NCBI RefSeq assembly: GCF_003148765.1
Contig: NZ_QGGV01000002.1
Span: 555,164 to 619,163, forward strand
Direction: 5' to 3'
DNA: 64,000 bases
Source: Silicimonas algicola
GTDB lineage: Bacteria; Pseudomonadota; Alphaproteobacteria; Rhodobacterales; Rhodobacteraceae
In this document: one piece after another, positions 37,488-45,952 of the stretch
How positions within the stretch are numbered: position 1 is the first letter of the stretch
Layout: each line of letters starts with the position of its first letter
Translations under genes and position numbers: made by a program
The notes under the pieces: generated by a model
What the model was told of the DNA's origin: nothing
Seen by the model: only the letters and a program-made list of their open reading frames with translations
Database searches by the model: none

Positions 37488-39473
37488 TCACCGTTCCATG
37501 CGCCCGGAGGCCGGAGCGGCCAGCCGTCCGAACCCCGCTTTCTCGGGCACCGTCTGCCCCGGCCAGGCGGCCGTGGCCTCGTCGGCCAGCGCGGCCGTCT
37601 CGAACCAGGCCTCGCTGCCCGGCGCCTCGCCCACGCGGCCGTCGTCCAGCCAGTCGAGCATGGCCAGCGCCACCCGCCGCGTCGCCAGCGCCGTCGAGAA
37701 ACTCGTCCCCTGCATCGCCACGGCCGACCCGCTCTTGGAGCCCGCCGAAAGCACACCCCACCGTGCCGCGCCGTCCTCACCCGGGAGGAGGGCGGTCGGC
37801 GCGGCACGGCCGTCGCCCAAGGGATCAAGCGACGCGGCACTCGAAAAGCCCGACGGTCGGCCATCCGTCGCGCGGTAGCTGCCGATCACCCGCGCCTCGC
37901 AAAGCGATGCGATGGTGTTCAGCGTGTCCCGCCGCCGCATGGGCGGGGCCGTGTCGGTGTCTCGCGGCGCCGATCCGTCGAGCGGATAGTCCGCGACGTC
38001 GATGGCCCGGCCCGCTTCGTCCACGGGCGCGAAGGCCGGATGCGCGAAGATGGGGACGAGCCCCGTATCGCTGCCGAAGGTCAGGCTCTGATCCGACTGC
38101 ACATAGGCGAAGGCGCGCGTCGCGTCCCCGTCCGACCTGAGCCCGATCCGCCAGTCGCCCGAGGGCGCTCCGTACAGGCGGTCCTCTTCGAGCGTGGGCC
38201 CGGTACAGAGGATGTAGCCTACCCTGTGCCAGGTCGCCGTCCCGCAGTCCGCCGCATCGTCGTGCCTGCGGCAATAGATGCGCGCGACGGGCACGTCCGG
38301 GCGTTCACTGTCGACAAGCGTCGCGCACTGTCCGTGCCGCCCGCGCGAGGCCGGTCCGTCCGGCCCGAAGGGGGGCGACAAGCTCACCGCGACCGGATGC
38401 GCGGGAGACGCGCCGCCATCGCCGGGCAGCTCGTCCGACCAGACCTCGGCATAGTTCGGCGTATGATCCTCGGGCCTGATCCGCCAGTCGAGACGCCCCG
38501 GCCGTCCCCGTCCGAGATCGAAGACCGCCGCGCCTTCAGAGCGCAGGTCGTTGCCCGCGGGCAGCATGATCCGCACCGGGCGGCCCATCTCCTCGGCGGC
38601 GCGGTCGACGGCGCGGATCAGCGTCTCGACGGCCAGGTGACCGTCCTTGGGTCCCGCCTGCAGTCCATAGGACAGGTTGATGACGATCGGAAATCCGCCC
38701 TCTCCGCCATGCCCGCAGGCGCGCCAGATTCGGTCGGCCCGGTCGATGACGTACTCGACCGCGTGCATGGCGAAGAACTCGAGGAAATTTCCCGACGACC
38801 CCATACTCGTGCGCGGGGGCAGCCCAACGGCGATCAGGGGCAGGCGGCGGCGCTTCTCATCTTCGGACGACAGCCGTAGGTCGAAGCCCGCCGCGAGATC
38901 CGCGACAGACGTGCCGTGGGTCGCGTGCGTGTCGAGCCGGCGGTCCCCGCGCGGATGCGGGTACTGCGAGGCCTCGGCCGCACGGTCGAACCGTCCTTCG
39001 TCGATCCCGCCCGCTGCCAGCGCGCTGAACATCAGCCGGTCAAGCTCGGTCCGGAACAGTTCGCGCCCGAATGGCACTGCCGCACCCCGTCTCCAGGTGC
39101 CGTTCATCAGCCAGGCCGACAAAAAGCGCGTGCCGCCGTCGATCCGCCGGAAGCGGGCGTGAGAGAGGGCAATGGCGCTGTCGATGACGCCCACGACCGC
39201 GCAATCCTGGTCCGGCATCCACGACAACTCGATCAGCGGATCGTCCGACACGGAATCGTCCGGACCGGGACGGGCGAACCCGGGAAGCGGCGCGCGCCGG
39301 TGCGTCTGCCCGCAGATCCGCGCCGCCATCGGAGACAGGGGCAGGGGCGCCAGCGACAGCCCGTCGCGCGTGTCGGCACCGCCGAATGTAACGGTCCGCA
39401 GCCAGTCGATGTACGGGGGTGTGCCGTCCGAGGCGGACGGGTCGTCCTCCCAGTCGGTCCAGGTCAGCGTCAT
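37488..39473 (-). CDS. Subtilisin-like (S8) serine protease, cytosolic
   Basis: 661 aa without a signal peptide or membrane helix. The catalytic triad is visible: D98 in AVVGVIDSAIALSHARF, H186 in DTHATHGTSVADLAAGF and S591 in QGTSFSTALATRRVA; the oxyanion asparagine lies in IMLPAGNDLRSEG. About 260 residues separate the asparagine and the serine, an unusually long insert for a bacterial subtilase. It starts by ATGA overlap at the end of the PAP2 gene, so the pair is co-translated. Intracellular processing of a specific protein is likely; the target is unknown. Confidence 0.85.
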   Translation of the reverse strand: MTLTWTDWEDDPSASDGTPPYIDWLRTVTFGGADTRDGLSLAPLPLSPMAARICGQTHRRAPLPGFARPGPDDSVSDDPLIELSWMPDQDCAVVGVIDSAIALSHARFRRIDGGTRFLSAWLMNGTWRRGAAVPFGRELFRTELDRLMFSALAAGGIDEGRFDRAAEASQYPHPRGDRRLDTHATHGTSVADLAAGFDLRLSSEDEKRRRLPLIAVGLPPRTSMGSSGNFLEFFAMHAVEYVIDRADRIWRACGHGGEGGFPIVINLSYGLQAGPKDGHLAVETLIRAVDRAAEEMGRPVRIMLPAGNDLRSEGAAVFDLGRGRPGRLDWRIRPEDHTPNYAEVWSDELPGDGGASPAHPVAVSLSPPFGPDGPASRGRHGQCATLVDSERPDVPVARIYCRRHDDAADCGTATWHRVGYILCTGPTLEEDRLYGAPSGDWRIGLRSDGDATRAFAYVQSDQSLTFGSDTGLVPIFAHPAFAPVDEAGRAIDVADYPLDGSAPRDTDTAPPMRRRDTLNTIASLCEARVIGSYRATDGRPSGFSSAASLDPLGDGRAAPTALLPGEDGAARWGVLSAGSKSGSAVAMQGTSFSTALATRRVALAMLDWLDDGRVGEAPGSEAWFETAALADEATAAWPGQTVPEKAGFGRLAAPASGRMER

Positions 39474-40567
39474 TCGGTCAGCTCCCGCCATTCCAGCGCC
39501 GCCTCGGCCCAGAGCGTGCCGAGGATCGTCTCGGGATCGCCCGCGCCCGCGTCGGCATCGTCGGGAAGCCGGTTCCTGAGCCAGTTCAGCGTCAGGTCAT
39601 AGGGCGGCTCGCCGTCGCCCTGCGTCTCGAAGCCGATGGACACTTCGTCCGGCCAGTCGTCGAGCCCCGTCGCCACTCGGTAGACCGCCTCACCCAGAAG
39701 GCATCCCGCGACCGCGCCCGCGCCCGAATCGACCGGGAAATGCACCCCCGCGATCGAGCGGTTCGTCGCGATCCGGTGCGCCAGTCTGAAGGCCATGCCT
39801 GCCCGGCGGCCCCGTGCGGTCGTCTCCGTCATCGCCGCCTTCGGCCCCAGACCCGTGGTCAGGCGCGCCAGGACCGTGGCGGCCGCAAAGACCTCGATGG
39901 CGTGACCCGAGGGATAGCTCGAATGGTCCGGCGTCTGGATCATCGGCTGGATGTGCGTCGCATAGTCCACCGGGCGCGGCGCGCGGCAGAAATGCTTCAA
40001 CGGCATCTCGAGCGTCACCATCAGCCGCTGGCAGGTATAGAGCATCGCCAGCGTCTTCGCGTTCCGCTCGGCGCTCAGATAGCACTGGGCGCCGAAGAAC
40101 GAGAACAGGTCGCCCGTCTGCATCAGGATCTCGTTCACCCGGTCGGCCCTCAGATCCGCATAGGCGCGCACCATCTTGAGCTGCTGCCGGAACACCGCGC
40201 GCGAGGGCCGCTCGATCGTGAAGAGCGGCCGGCCCTCGACCGAGGCCGTGGCCTGCCCGTCCGAACCCGTCACGCGGAACGCGGGATGCAGCATCGCGTC
40301 GATCAGGAGCGAGCGGACAGGCTTCGAGAGATAGCTCAGATCCTCGTCCGACGTGCCCATGCGCGGCGGCACCCTCAGAGGCTCACCGTCCCAATAGCCG
40401 ACGATGCCGTCATGCGTTGTGACAAGCGACCACGACAACATGCCCGAACCCGGACCGCCCGCATGGTCGATGCCCTGACCCTGGCCTTGCCCCTGACCCT
40501 GCCCTTGGCCTTGGCCCTGGCCCTGACCTTGGCCTTGCCCCTGACCTTGTCCCTGTCCTTGACCCAC
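39470..40567 (-). CDS. PAP2/vanadium-haloperoxidase-like protein with (GQ)15 N-terminus
   Basis: 365 aa. After the start come 15 GQ dipeptides. The PAP2/haloperoxidase motifs are complete: K191-x6-RP (KHFCRAPRP), PSGH at 219-222 (SSYPSGHAIEVFAAATVLA), then R270, H276 and D280 in NRSIAGVHFPVDSG. These bind phosphate or vanadate. No signal peptide or clear membrane helices are seen, which fits the soluble haloperoxidase branch. The GTG at 40567 has GGGGAG 6 bases upstream, so the repeat is translated. It is coupled to the subtilase and divergent from the SARP-like regulator. Confidence 0.85.
   Translation of the reverse strand: MGQGQGQGQGQGQGQGQGQGQGQGQGQGQGQGIDHAGGPGSGMLSWSLVTTHDGIVGYWDGEPLRVPPRMGTSDEDLSYLSKPVRSLLIDAMLHPAFRVTGSDGQATASVEGRPLFTIERPSRAVFRQQLKMVRAYADLRADRVNEILMQTGDLFSFFGAQCYLSAERNAKTLAMLYTCQRLMVTLEMPLKHFCRAPRPVDYATHIQPMIQTPDHSSYPSGHAIEVFAAATVLARLTTGLGPKAAMTETTARGRRAGMAFRLAHRIATNRSIAGVHFPVDSGAGAVAGCLLGEAVYRVATGLDDWPDEVSIGFETQGDGEPPYDLTLNWLRNRLPDDADAGAGDPETILGTLWAEAALEWRELTE
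40472..40564 (-). repeat. 93-bp hexanucleotide repeat encoding (GQ)15
   Basis: Fifteen imperfect 6-base units plus one glycine codon, read GGN CAR on the minus strand. Both codons vary by synonymous changes only. The tract is prone to change in unit number without breaking the frame. Confidence 0.92.
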
Positions 40568-40793
40568 GTCGCTCTCCCCGCAGCGCGAACCGCGCTTCCG
40601 TGCGGTCGATGAGGAGCAAGAGGCGGCGTCAAATCAAGCAGGCCGTCCGCCCGCAGGTCGATTTTCACGTTTCATTCACGATTTGCGCGTGAGCCGCACG
40701 AAATGGCCAGTTTTCTTGAAAATGTCATCGGCGCGTGGTCCAATGTGACGTGGGGGCAACCGGCCGCAGCCGGGAGAGCAACAGGGGTCAGAC

Positions 40794-42440
40794 GTGGAAC
40801 AACGGGTCAAGGCACGCCTTCAACTCTATGGAAGGTTCCGTCTCGAGGCGCCGGACGGCACGGACATTTCTCCGAAAAGCGCCAAGAGTCAGGCGCTCAT
40901 CGCGCTCCTCGCCACCAACGAGACCGGCAGCCGGGGACGGCTGTGGCTTCAGAAGCGGCTCTGGCCCAACTCCGGCGCGGACCGGGCCGCGACCAGCCTG
41001 AGGCAGGCGCTGTCCGAGATCCGGCGCTCGCTTGGCGACCACCGCGACCTTCTCAAGACCGACCGCCGTGCCGCCTGCCTTTCGCTCGACACGCTCGACA
41101 TCGCCGAAGCCGACGAGGGCGCCGAATTCATGGAGGGCCTCGGCCTTCCCGCGAACGACCACGCTCTCGAGGACTGGCTCGCCCATCACCGGGGCGAGCG
41201 CGAAGCTGCGCCCTCCGGCGCACCGGCCACCCGTGCGCCGGCCCCCGCGGATGCCTCGCAACGCCAGATCTACGTCGCGGCCGAGCTTCGGATGCCCGTC
41301 GTCGTCTTCCGCACGCTCAACGGATCTTCTCCCGGCGGGTCGGGCGATCTGGGTCTGATCGAGGACATCTTCGTCGACAGCGTGGCGCGGTCGATGCGGG
41401 AAACCCTGTCCGCCGACGTCCGCGTGGGCGGCGAGGCGCCGTCCTCCGCCTTCCGTGCCGAGGTGCAGGCCTTCCGAGGCGACGGCGCCGCCGTCGGCAT
41501 CCGCGCCCGCGTCCATCACGGTTCGCCCGACCGCCTCGTGTGGTCCGGCATGACCTCGACCCAGCTTCACGGGGCGCCGCCGGTCGAAGACCTTCAATTC
41601 GTCTCGCTCGGCAACCAGCTCATCGACGCTCTGGCCGAGGCGATGACCCAGTCGATCACCGACAGCCGCGACATCCGCGACGCCAACCTTCTGACCCGCC
41701 TCGCGATCCGCCGCATCTTCTGCCTGCGCCCCGAAGCGCTGGTCGAGGCCGACGAGATGCTTCTTCGCGCCCGCGAGCTTGGGGCAGGGGCGCTGTCGAC
41801 CGCCTGGCGCGCCCAGCTTCGCGTCATCCAGCACGTCGAGCGGCACGAGACCGCCTCGCCCGACCTGCCCGAAGAGGCGCGGCGCCTCTGCATCGACGCG
41901 ATGGAGCGCGAGCCGATGAACTCGATGGTGCTGGCCGCCGTCGCCAACACCCGCCTCGTCCTCGACAAGGACGTGAGCGTCTGCCTCGAACTGGCGCGGC
42001 GCTCGGTCAGCCTCAACCCCGCGAATCCGCTCGCCTGGAACAGCCTCGCCACCGCCAAGCTTTACGCGGGCGAGATCGCCGAGGCCCACGCGCTGGCCGT
42101 TCGCGCACAGAAGATGTCGTCGGGCTCGCCCTTCGGCCATTGGTGGGATTTCGGACGCTGCCTGACCGCCGCCCTGACCGGTCGCCGCGACGAGGCGCTT
42201 CGCCTCGCCGAGGCTGCCCACGCGCTGTCTCCCGAATTCCGCCCGCCGCTGCGCTACCTCACCGCGCTCTACGCCGCCGCCGACCGTCCCGACGACGCGA
42301 TACGCGTCGGCGAACGCCTGCGCCGGCTCGAGCCCGACTTCAGCTTCGAGCGTCTGGCGATGGACGACAGCTATCCCGTGTCGCCCCTGCGCTGGAGCGG
42401 GCTTCTCGACAGCGGCAAGGTCATGGAACTCTCGGGCTAG
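40794..42440 (+). CDS. SARP/BTAD-like transcriptional regulator with TPR-like C-terminus
   Basis: 548 aa. The N-terminal 100 residues resemble an OmpR-type winged helix plus the start of a bacterial transcriptional activator domain (RLQLYGRFRLEAPDGTDISP, KSQALIALLATNE, RAATSLRQALSEIRRSLGDH). The C-terminal half has helical repeats (RRSVSLNPANPLAWNSLATA, KLYAGEIAEAHALAVRAQ) like TPRs. The GTG at 40794 has AGGGG 6 bases upstream. Divergent placement from the PAP2-subtilase pair suggests that it controls them, perhaps sensing a protein partner. That is inference. Confidence 0.82.
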   Translation: MEQRVKARLQLYGRFRLEAPDGTDISPKSAKSQALIALLATNETGSRGRLWLQKRLWPNSGADRAATSLRQALSEIRRSLGDHRDLLKTDRRAACLSLDTLDIAEADEGAEFMEGLGLPANDHALEDWLAHHRGEREAAPSGAPATRAPAPADASQRQIYVAAELRMPVVVFRTLNGSSPGGSGDLGLIEDIFVDSVARSMRETLSADVRVGGEAPSSAFRAEVQAFRGDGAAVGIRARVHHGSPDRLVWSGMTSTQLHGAPPVEDLQFVSLGNQLIDALAEAMTQSITDSRDIRDANLLTRLAIRRIFCLRPEALVEADEMLLRARELGAGALSTAWRAQLRVIQHVERHETASPDLPEEARRLCIDAMEREPMNSMVLAAVANTRLVLDKDVSVCLELARRSVSLNPANPLAWNSLATAKLYAGEIAEAHALAVRAQKMSSGSPFGHWWDFGRCLTAALTGRRDEALRLAEAAHALSPEFRPPLRYLTALYAAADRPDDAIRVGERLRRLEPDFSFERLAMDDSYPVSPLRWSGLLDSGKVMELSG

Positions 42441-43038
42441 GCTCCTCGTCGAGGTCCCAGATCAGCCGCGGGTCCAGCGCCCGCGCCGCCAGCATCGTGC
42501 ACAGGACCGACACCGCGAAGGCCAGCACCGCCGGTCCGGGCCGCACCGTGGCGATCCACGAGAATCGCACCGTCGAGGCGAGAAGCGCCACCACGAACAC
42601 GTCGACCATCGACCAGCGCCCGATGAACTCGACCGCCGCGTGCAGCCTGTGCCGCGCCTCCGCCCGACCCCTCGACCGCGACCCCACCGCCAGCGCCAGA
42701 AGGGCCACCGCCCCGAACTTGGCGACCGGGATCGCGACCGAGGCCAGGAGGATCACCAGGGCCACCAGCCATTCCCCGTACCGCGCCAGCGCCACCGCTC
42801 CACCGACGGCGGTCTCTGCGCTCGACGACAGAAGGACCCGCGTCTCGAGCATCGGCCAGGTCATCGCCGGGACATAGGCCGCGACACCCAGCGCCCACCA
42901 GCCCCAGACCCTGCGGAGCGGCCGCGCCGGACGGCTCTCCAGCCGTGCGCCGCACCGTCCGCAGACTGGCGTGGTCCCCGGCCAGACGCGGGCGCAGCGC
43001 GTGCATCCGACCAGCCCTTCCGCCCGCGCCGTCGTCAT
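42421..43038 (-). CDS. PqiA-domain membrane protein (second half)
   Basis: 205 aa. A zinc-ribbon-like head (GCTRCARVWPGTTPVCGRCG) precedes four membrane helices with the PqiA pattern (AAYVPAMTWPMLETRVLLSS, MVDVFVVALLASTVRFSWIA). Paraquat-inducible protein A works with MCE proteins in lipid traffic in other bacteria. The usual two-domain PqiA is split here into two genes that overlap by ATGA. Its end overlaps the SARP-like gene by 20 bases, tail to tail. Confidence 0.88.
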   Translation of the reverse strand: MTTARAEGLVGCTRCARVWPGTTPVCGRCGARLESRPARPLRRVWGWWALGVAAYVPAMTWPMLETRVLLSSSAETAVGGAVALARYGEWLVALVILLASVAIPVAKFGAVALLALAVGSRSRGRAEARHRLHAAVEFIGRWSMVDVFVVALLASTVRFSWIATVRPGPAVLAFAVSVLCTMLAARALDPRLIWDLDEEPSPRVP

Positions 43039-43649
43039 CGCTCGAGCGCCTCCCAGATGCCGGCCCGGCACAGGATCGACTCCTGCGCCCAGACCAGCAC
43101 GACGAGGCCCGTCAGCATCCAGAACGCGGGTCCGATATCGACCCGCGCCAGATCCGACGCCTTCAGAAGCGTGACGCCCGCCCCGACGGCAAAGATCTCC
43201 GCCATCGCCCAGGGCCGCAGCGCTTCGGCCAGCCGGAACGCCCTTGCCGCTCCGGGCCAGGGCTTGAAGCCGATGACAAGCGGCAGCAGCACCCAGACCG
43301 TCAGAAGCAACCGCGCGACGGGCAGCAGGATCGCCAGCGCCAGAACGGTCGCCGACAGGACGAGAAGGGCGCCCTCGAACCGCAGCACCGCGCCCAGAAG
43401 CGTCGTCTCGCGCGTCAGACCGAAGCGATGGAACGTCAGAAAGGGCAGGGCGGCTGCGCCGACTGCAAGACCGACCGAAGCGGCTGCGAGGATCAGGACG
43501 ACCGCGACGGCGTGACGCCGTGGAGAGACGAGTACGCGGTGGCACCGCGCGCACGTCAGCCGCATTCCCTCTGCCACACCGTCCGAAACGGTCAGCGTAT
43601 CGCAGGTCGGACAGGCGATCAGCCTCGACAGGTCGTGTTCGGCCCACAT
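43035..43649 (-). CDS. PqiA-domain membrane protein (first half)
   Basis: 204 aa. Zinc-ribbon cysteines (IACPTCDTLTVSDG, LTCARCHRVLVS) are followed by four helices with HAVAVVLILAAASVGLAVGA and MAEIFAVGAGVTLLKASDLA. It corresponds to the N-terminal PqiA domain and is translated just before the second half, so the two probably form one complex. No pqiB (MCE) gene is in the window. Confidence 0.88.
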   Translation of the reverse strand: MWAEHDLSRLIACPTCDTLTVSDGVAEGMRLTCARCHRVLVSPRRHAVAVVLILAAASVGLAVGAAALPFLTFHRFGLTRETTLLGAVLRFEGALLVLSATVLALAILLPVARLLLTVWVLLPLVIGFKPWPGAARAFRLAEALRPWAMAEIFAVGAGVTLLKASDLARVDIGPAFWMLTGLVVLVWAQESILCRAGIWEALER

Positions 43650-44057
43650 CTCCCAAGCCTATTCGCTGGTTTTGACGCCGCAAGCTGCCGGGATTATCCG
43701 CGGAAACGGAAACACAGCGTTCGGAAACCTGGGTAACGGGGAAGTGACCGTGTGGAATGAGGCATAAACGCCTCAATGATTTAAGCCTGTCGTTTCCGTC
43801 AGGGAAACCAGCCAAAAAACAGTCCATATTTTCAAGGGTTCGCCAGACCGCCGCCCCATCACTGTCGCCATCCGCGCAACCCGTTAACGTATCGTAACCG
43901 CCCGTGGCGCAATGCTTCCCTCATTGTGGCTCACTTGCTAAACTTAGCGTCAAATTCCCGCCTCACCGGCGTGAGACACCAAGGCTGTGAACGGTCGGGA
44001 CGGTGCGACGTCCTGGTTGTGTGCCGAGTGTGCCGGTGCTGTGCCGGGTTTTGTTAC
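43650..44057. other. Long intergenic region upstream of the Hint gene
   Basis: About 400 bases without a convincing gene on either strand. It is AT-richer than its surroundings and holds GTTAACGTATCGTAAC near 43883, which has inverted halves. Promoters for the PqiA pair and for the Hint transcript must lie here. Confidence 0.6.
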
Positions 44058-44117
44058 GGGACGTGCCACCTCATTGTTCGGGTGGCGCGTCCCGGTCAAA
44101 GTGACCGCCAGTGGCGG
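44058..44117 (+). promoter_or_regulatory. Structured leader with consecutive hairpins before the Hint gene
   Basis: GGGACGTGCCACC at 44058-44070 pairs with GGTGGCGCGTCCC at 44081-44093 (13 bp, one G-U pair, 10-base loop). It is followed at once by GGTCA-AAG-TGACC at 44094-44106 and, overlapping that, CCGCC-AGT-GGCGG at 44105-44117. The last two are mutually exclusive, as in a switch. No T-run follows. The Hint start is 32 bases downstream. No known riboswitch class is recognised. Confidence 0.5.
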
Positions 44118-44149
44118 ATGTGCGTGTGTGTGTACGAGTAGAGGTCGTA

Positions 44150-44776
44150 ATGAGTAAGAATATCGCTCCGGACACCGGAGAAAGATCCCGTCTTTCGCGT
44201 GTCGTCAGCAGGATGACAACGGGACGGACGACCCGGCGCCAGCCCGTTGACGCCGAAGGCCACCCCCTCAGCCCCGCCGACAGCGAAAGGCACCCCCGCG
44301 AGCGCGCCGCTCCGGCCGCCGTCCGCGAAGAGGGTCTCGACACCTGGCCGCTTCCCGGTCTCGCGCCGATGACGCGTGTGCGGACCTCCTTCGGCGATGT
44401 CCACGCCGTCGCGCTGCGCAAGGGCGATCCGGTCCTGACGAACACCGGCGACTATCGCCCGATCGTCTGGCTGAACCGGATCATGCTCGACGAGCACATC
44501 CTCCGGCTCAAGCCCGACTGCAACCCGATCGTCATCGGCGCCAACGCCCTTGGACCCTCGGCGCCCGCCTGCGAGATCCAGGTGTCGCCGCGCCAGGTCA
44601 TCGCCGGCGATCACCGCTCGGGCCTATCGGGCTCTCGCGAGGCCTCGATGCTCTTGGCCCGGCCCGGCGTCCGCCGCCTTCAGGAATCCGGCCTCAGCTA
44701 CACCATGTTCCATGTCGGCGAAGCCGCCGAGATCTATGTCGAGGGTCTCTACCTGCGCTTCCCGATCGAGACCTGA
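44150..44776 (+). CDS. Hint-domain protein
   Basis: 208 aa. A disordered charged N-terminus of about 75 residues precedes a Hint_2-type domain (GLAPMTRVRTSFGDVHAVAL, RKGDPVLTNTGDYRPIVWLN, EIQVSPRQVIAG, YTMFHVGEAAEIYVEGLYLR). Hint folds are best known from inteins and hedgehog self-cleavage, but the catalytic cysteine or serine expected at the domain start is not obvious (T or R there). In Rhodobacteraceae the domain is often attached to exported proteins. AGAGG lies 5 bases before the ATG at 44150. Confidence 0.8.
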   Translation: MSKNIAPDTGERSRLSRVVSRMTTGRTTRRQPVDAEGHPLSPADSERHPRERAAPAAVREEGLDTWPLPGLAPMTRVRTSFGDVHAVALRKGDPVLTNTGDYRPIVWLNRIMLDEHILRLKPDCNPIVIGANALGPSAPACEIQVSPRQVIAGDHRSGLSGSREASMLLARPGVRRLQESGLSYTMFHVGEAAEIYVEGLYLRFPIET

Positions 44777-44805
44777 CGACACGAAAAAGGACGCTACGGG
44801 GAGGT

Positions 44806-44832
44806 GGGCGGCTTCGGCCGCCCCTTCCTTTT
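44806..44832 (+). terminator. Rho-independent terminator after the Hint gene
   Basis: GGGCGGC, tetraloop TTCG and GCCGCCC form a 7-bp stem, then CTTCCTTTT, 30 bases after the stop. Confidence 0.85.
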
Positions 44833-44899
44833 CGGGGTAACCGAATCTTAGACCGCCCCGTGCCACAAACCGCCCCAGCGTCGAGGCAGGGGACGGCAG

Positions 44900-45952
44900 A
44901 TGAGTTTGGTCGGGACCACGACCGGCAGGAAGGTCAGGGTCGTCATCGTCGACGACACCCGCTCGATCCGCGCCATGATCCGCGCCCTTCTCCAGCGTTC
45001 GCCCAGGATCGACGTCGTGGGAGAGGCGGGAGACCCCTATGAGGCGCGCGAACTGATCCGCGCGCTCGACCCCGACGTCATCACGCTCGATGTGGTGATG
45101 CCGCGCATGGACGGGCTGTCGTTCCTCGAACGCCTCATGCGGCTTCGGCCAATGCCCGTCGTCATGGTCTCGACCCGAACCACGGAAAAAAGCGCCGAGG
45201 CGGTGAAGGCCCTGTCGCTCGGCGCCGTCGATTGCGTCGACCTAGCGACCCTCGGCGCAGACGGCAACGTCGACCTGGCCGGAACGGTGCTGATGGCGGC
45301 GGAAAGCCGGTCCACCGGCCCCTCGCTGCGCGAGCGGGTGAAGGACGGCGGCCGACTCGACTGGAACGGTCGCATCGTCGTCATCGGAAGCTCGACGGGC
45401 GGTGTGGACGCGCTGATGAACGTGCTCTCGCACTATCCCGCCGACGGCCCGCCCACGGTCATCGCGCAGCACATGCCGGCTGCCTTCCTCGAAAGCTTCG
45501 CGCAGCGCCTCGACCGCCACTCTGCCCCTCGGGTTCGCCTGGCCACCGACGACGCGATGCTCGCACCCGGCGAAATCTTCCTCGCTCCGGGCGGCACCTT
45601 CCACGCCGCCCTCGATCGCCGCGACGCCTTGCGTCTGCGCCTTGTCCCCCACGACGGGACCGAGGCTTACGTTCCGTCCGTCAACGTCCTCTTCTCCTCG
45701 GCTGTCCCGCACGCGCCGCGCATCCTCGCCGTCATGCTGACCGGCATGGGCCGCGACGGGGCCGAGGCGATGAAGGCGCTTCACGACGCGGGCGCCCGCA
45801 CCATCGTCCAGGACGGCGAGACGGCGGTGGTCGACGGGATGCCGCGCGCCGCGCGCGAACTGGGCGCGGCCTCCGAAGTCGCGCGGCTCGGCCAGATCGG
45901 CCCCCGCATCCTCGCGCAGGTCGGCGCGGACGGACGGGGGATCGAGCCATGA
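44900..45952 (+). CDS. cheB: Chemotaxis methylesterase CheB
   Basis: 350 aa. Receiver domain (VIVDDTRSIRAMIRALLQ, phosphoacceptor D64 in ITLDVVMPRMDGLSFLE), then the methylesterase with S164 in VIGSSTGGVDALM, H191 in IAQHMPAAFLESFAQR and D286 in LTGMGRDGAEAM. It removes methyl groups from glutamates of chemoreceptors and deamidates glutamines. It is followed by cheD with a 4-base overlap. No other chemotaxis gene is in the window. Confidence 0.96.
   Translation: MSLVGTTTGRKVRVVIVDDTRSIRAMIRALLQRSPRIDVVGEAGDPYEARELIRALDPDVITLDVVMPRMDGLSFLERLMRLRPMPVVMVSTRTTEKSAEAVKALSLGAVDCVDLATLGADGNVDLAGTVLMAAESRSTGPSLRERVKDGGRLDWNGRIVVIGSSTGGVDALMNVLSHYPADGPPTVIAQHMPAAFLESFAQRLDRHSAPRVRLATDDAMLAPGEIFLAPGGTFHAALDRRDALRLRLVPHDGTEAYVPSVNVLFSSAVPHAPRILAVMLTGMGRDGAEAMKALHDAGARTIVQDGETAVVDGMPRAARELGAASEVARLGQIGPRILAQVGADGRGIEP

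Noticed and set aside
40472..40564. Possible non-coding satellite rather than protein
   Set aside because: It lies in frame between a start with a strong binding site and the PAP2 domain, and varies synonymously.
40703..42877. Very long plus-strand frame (724 codons) overlapping the SARP-like gene
   Set aside because: It is the out-of-frame shadow of the regulator in GC-rich DNA, dominated by R, P and A with no domain; the regulator frame has a clear fold and start site.
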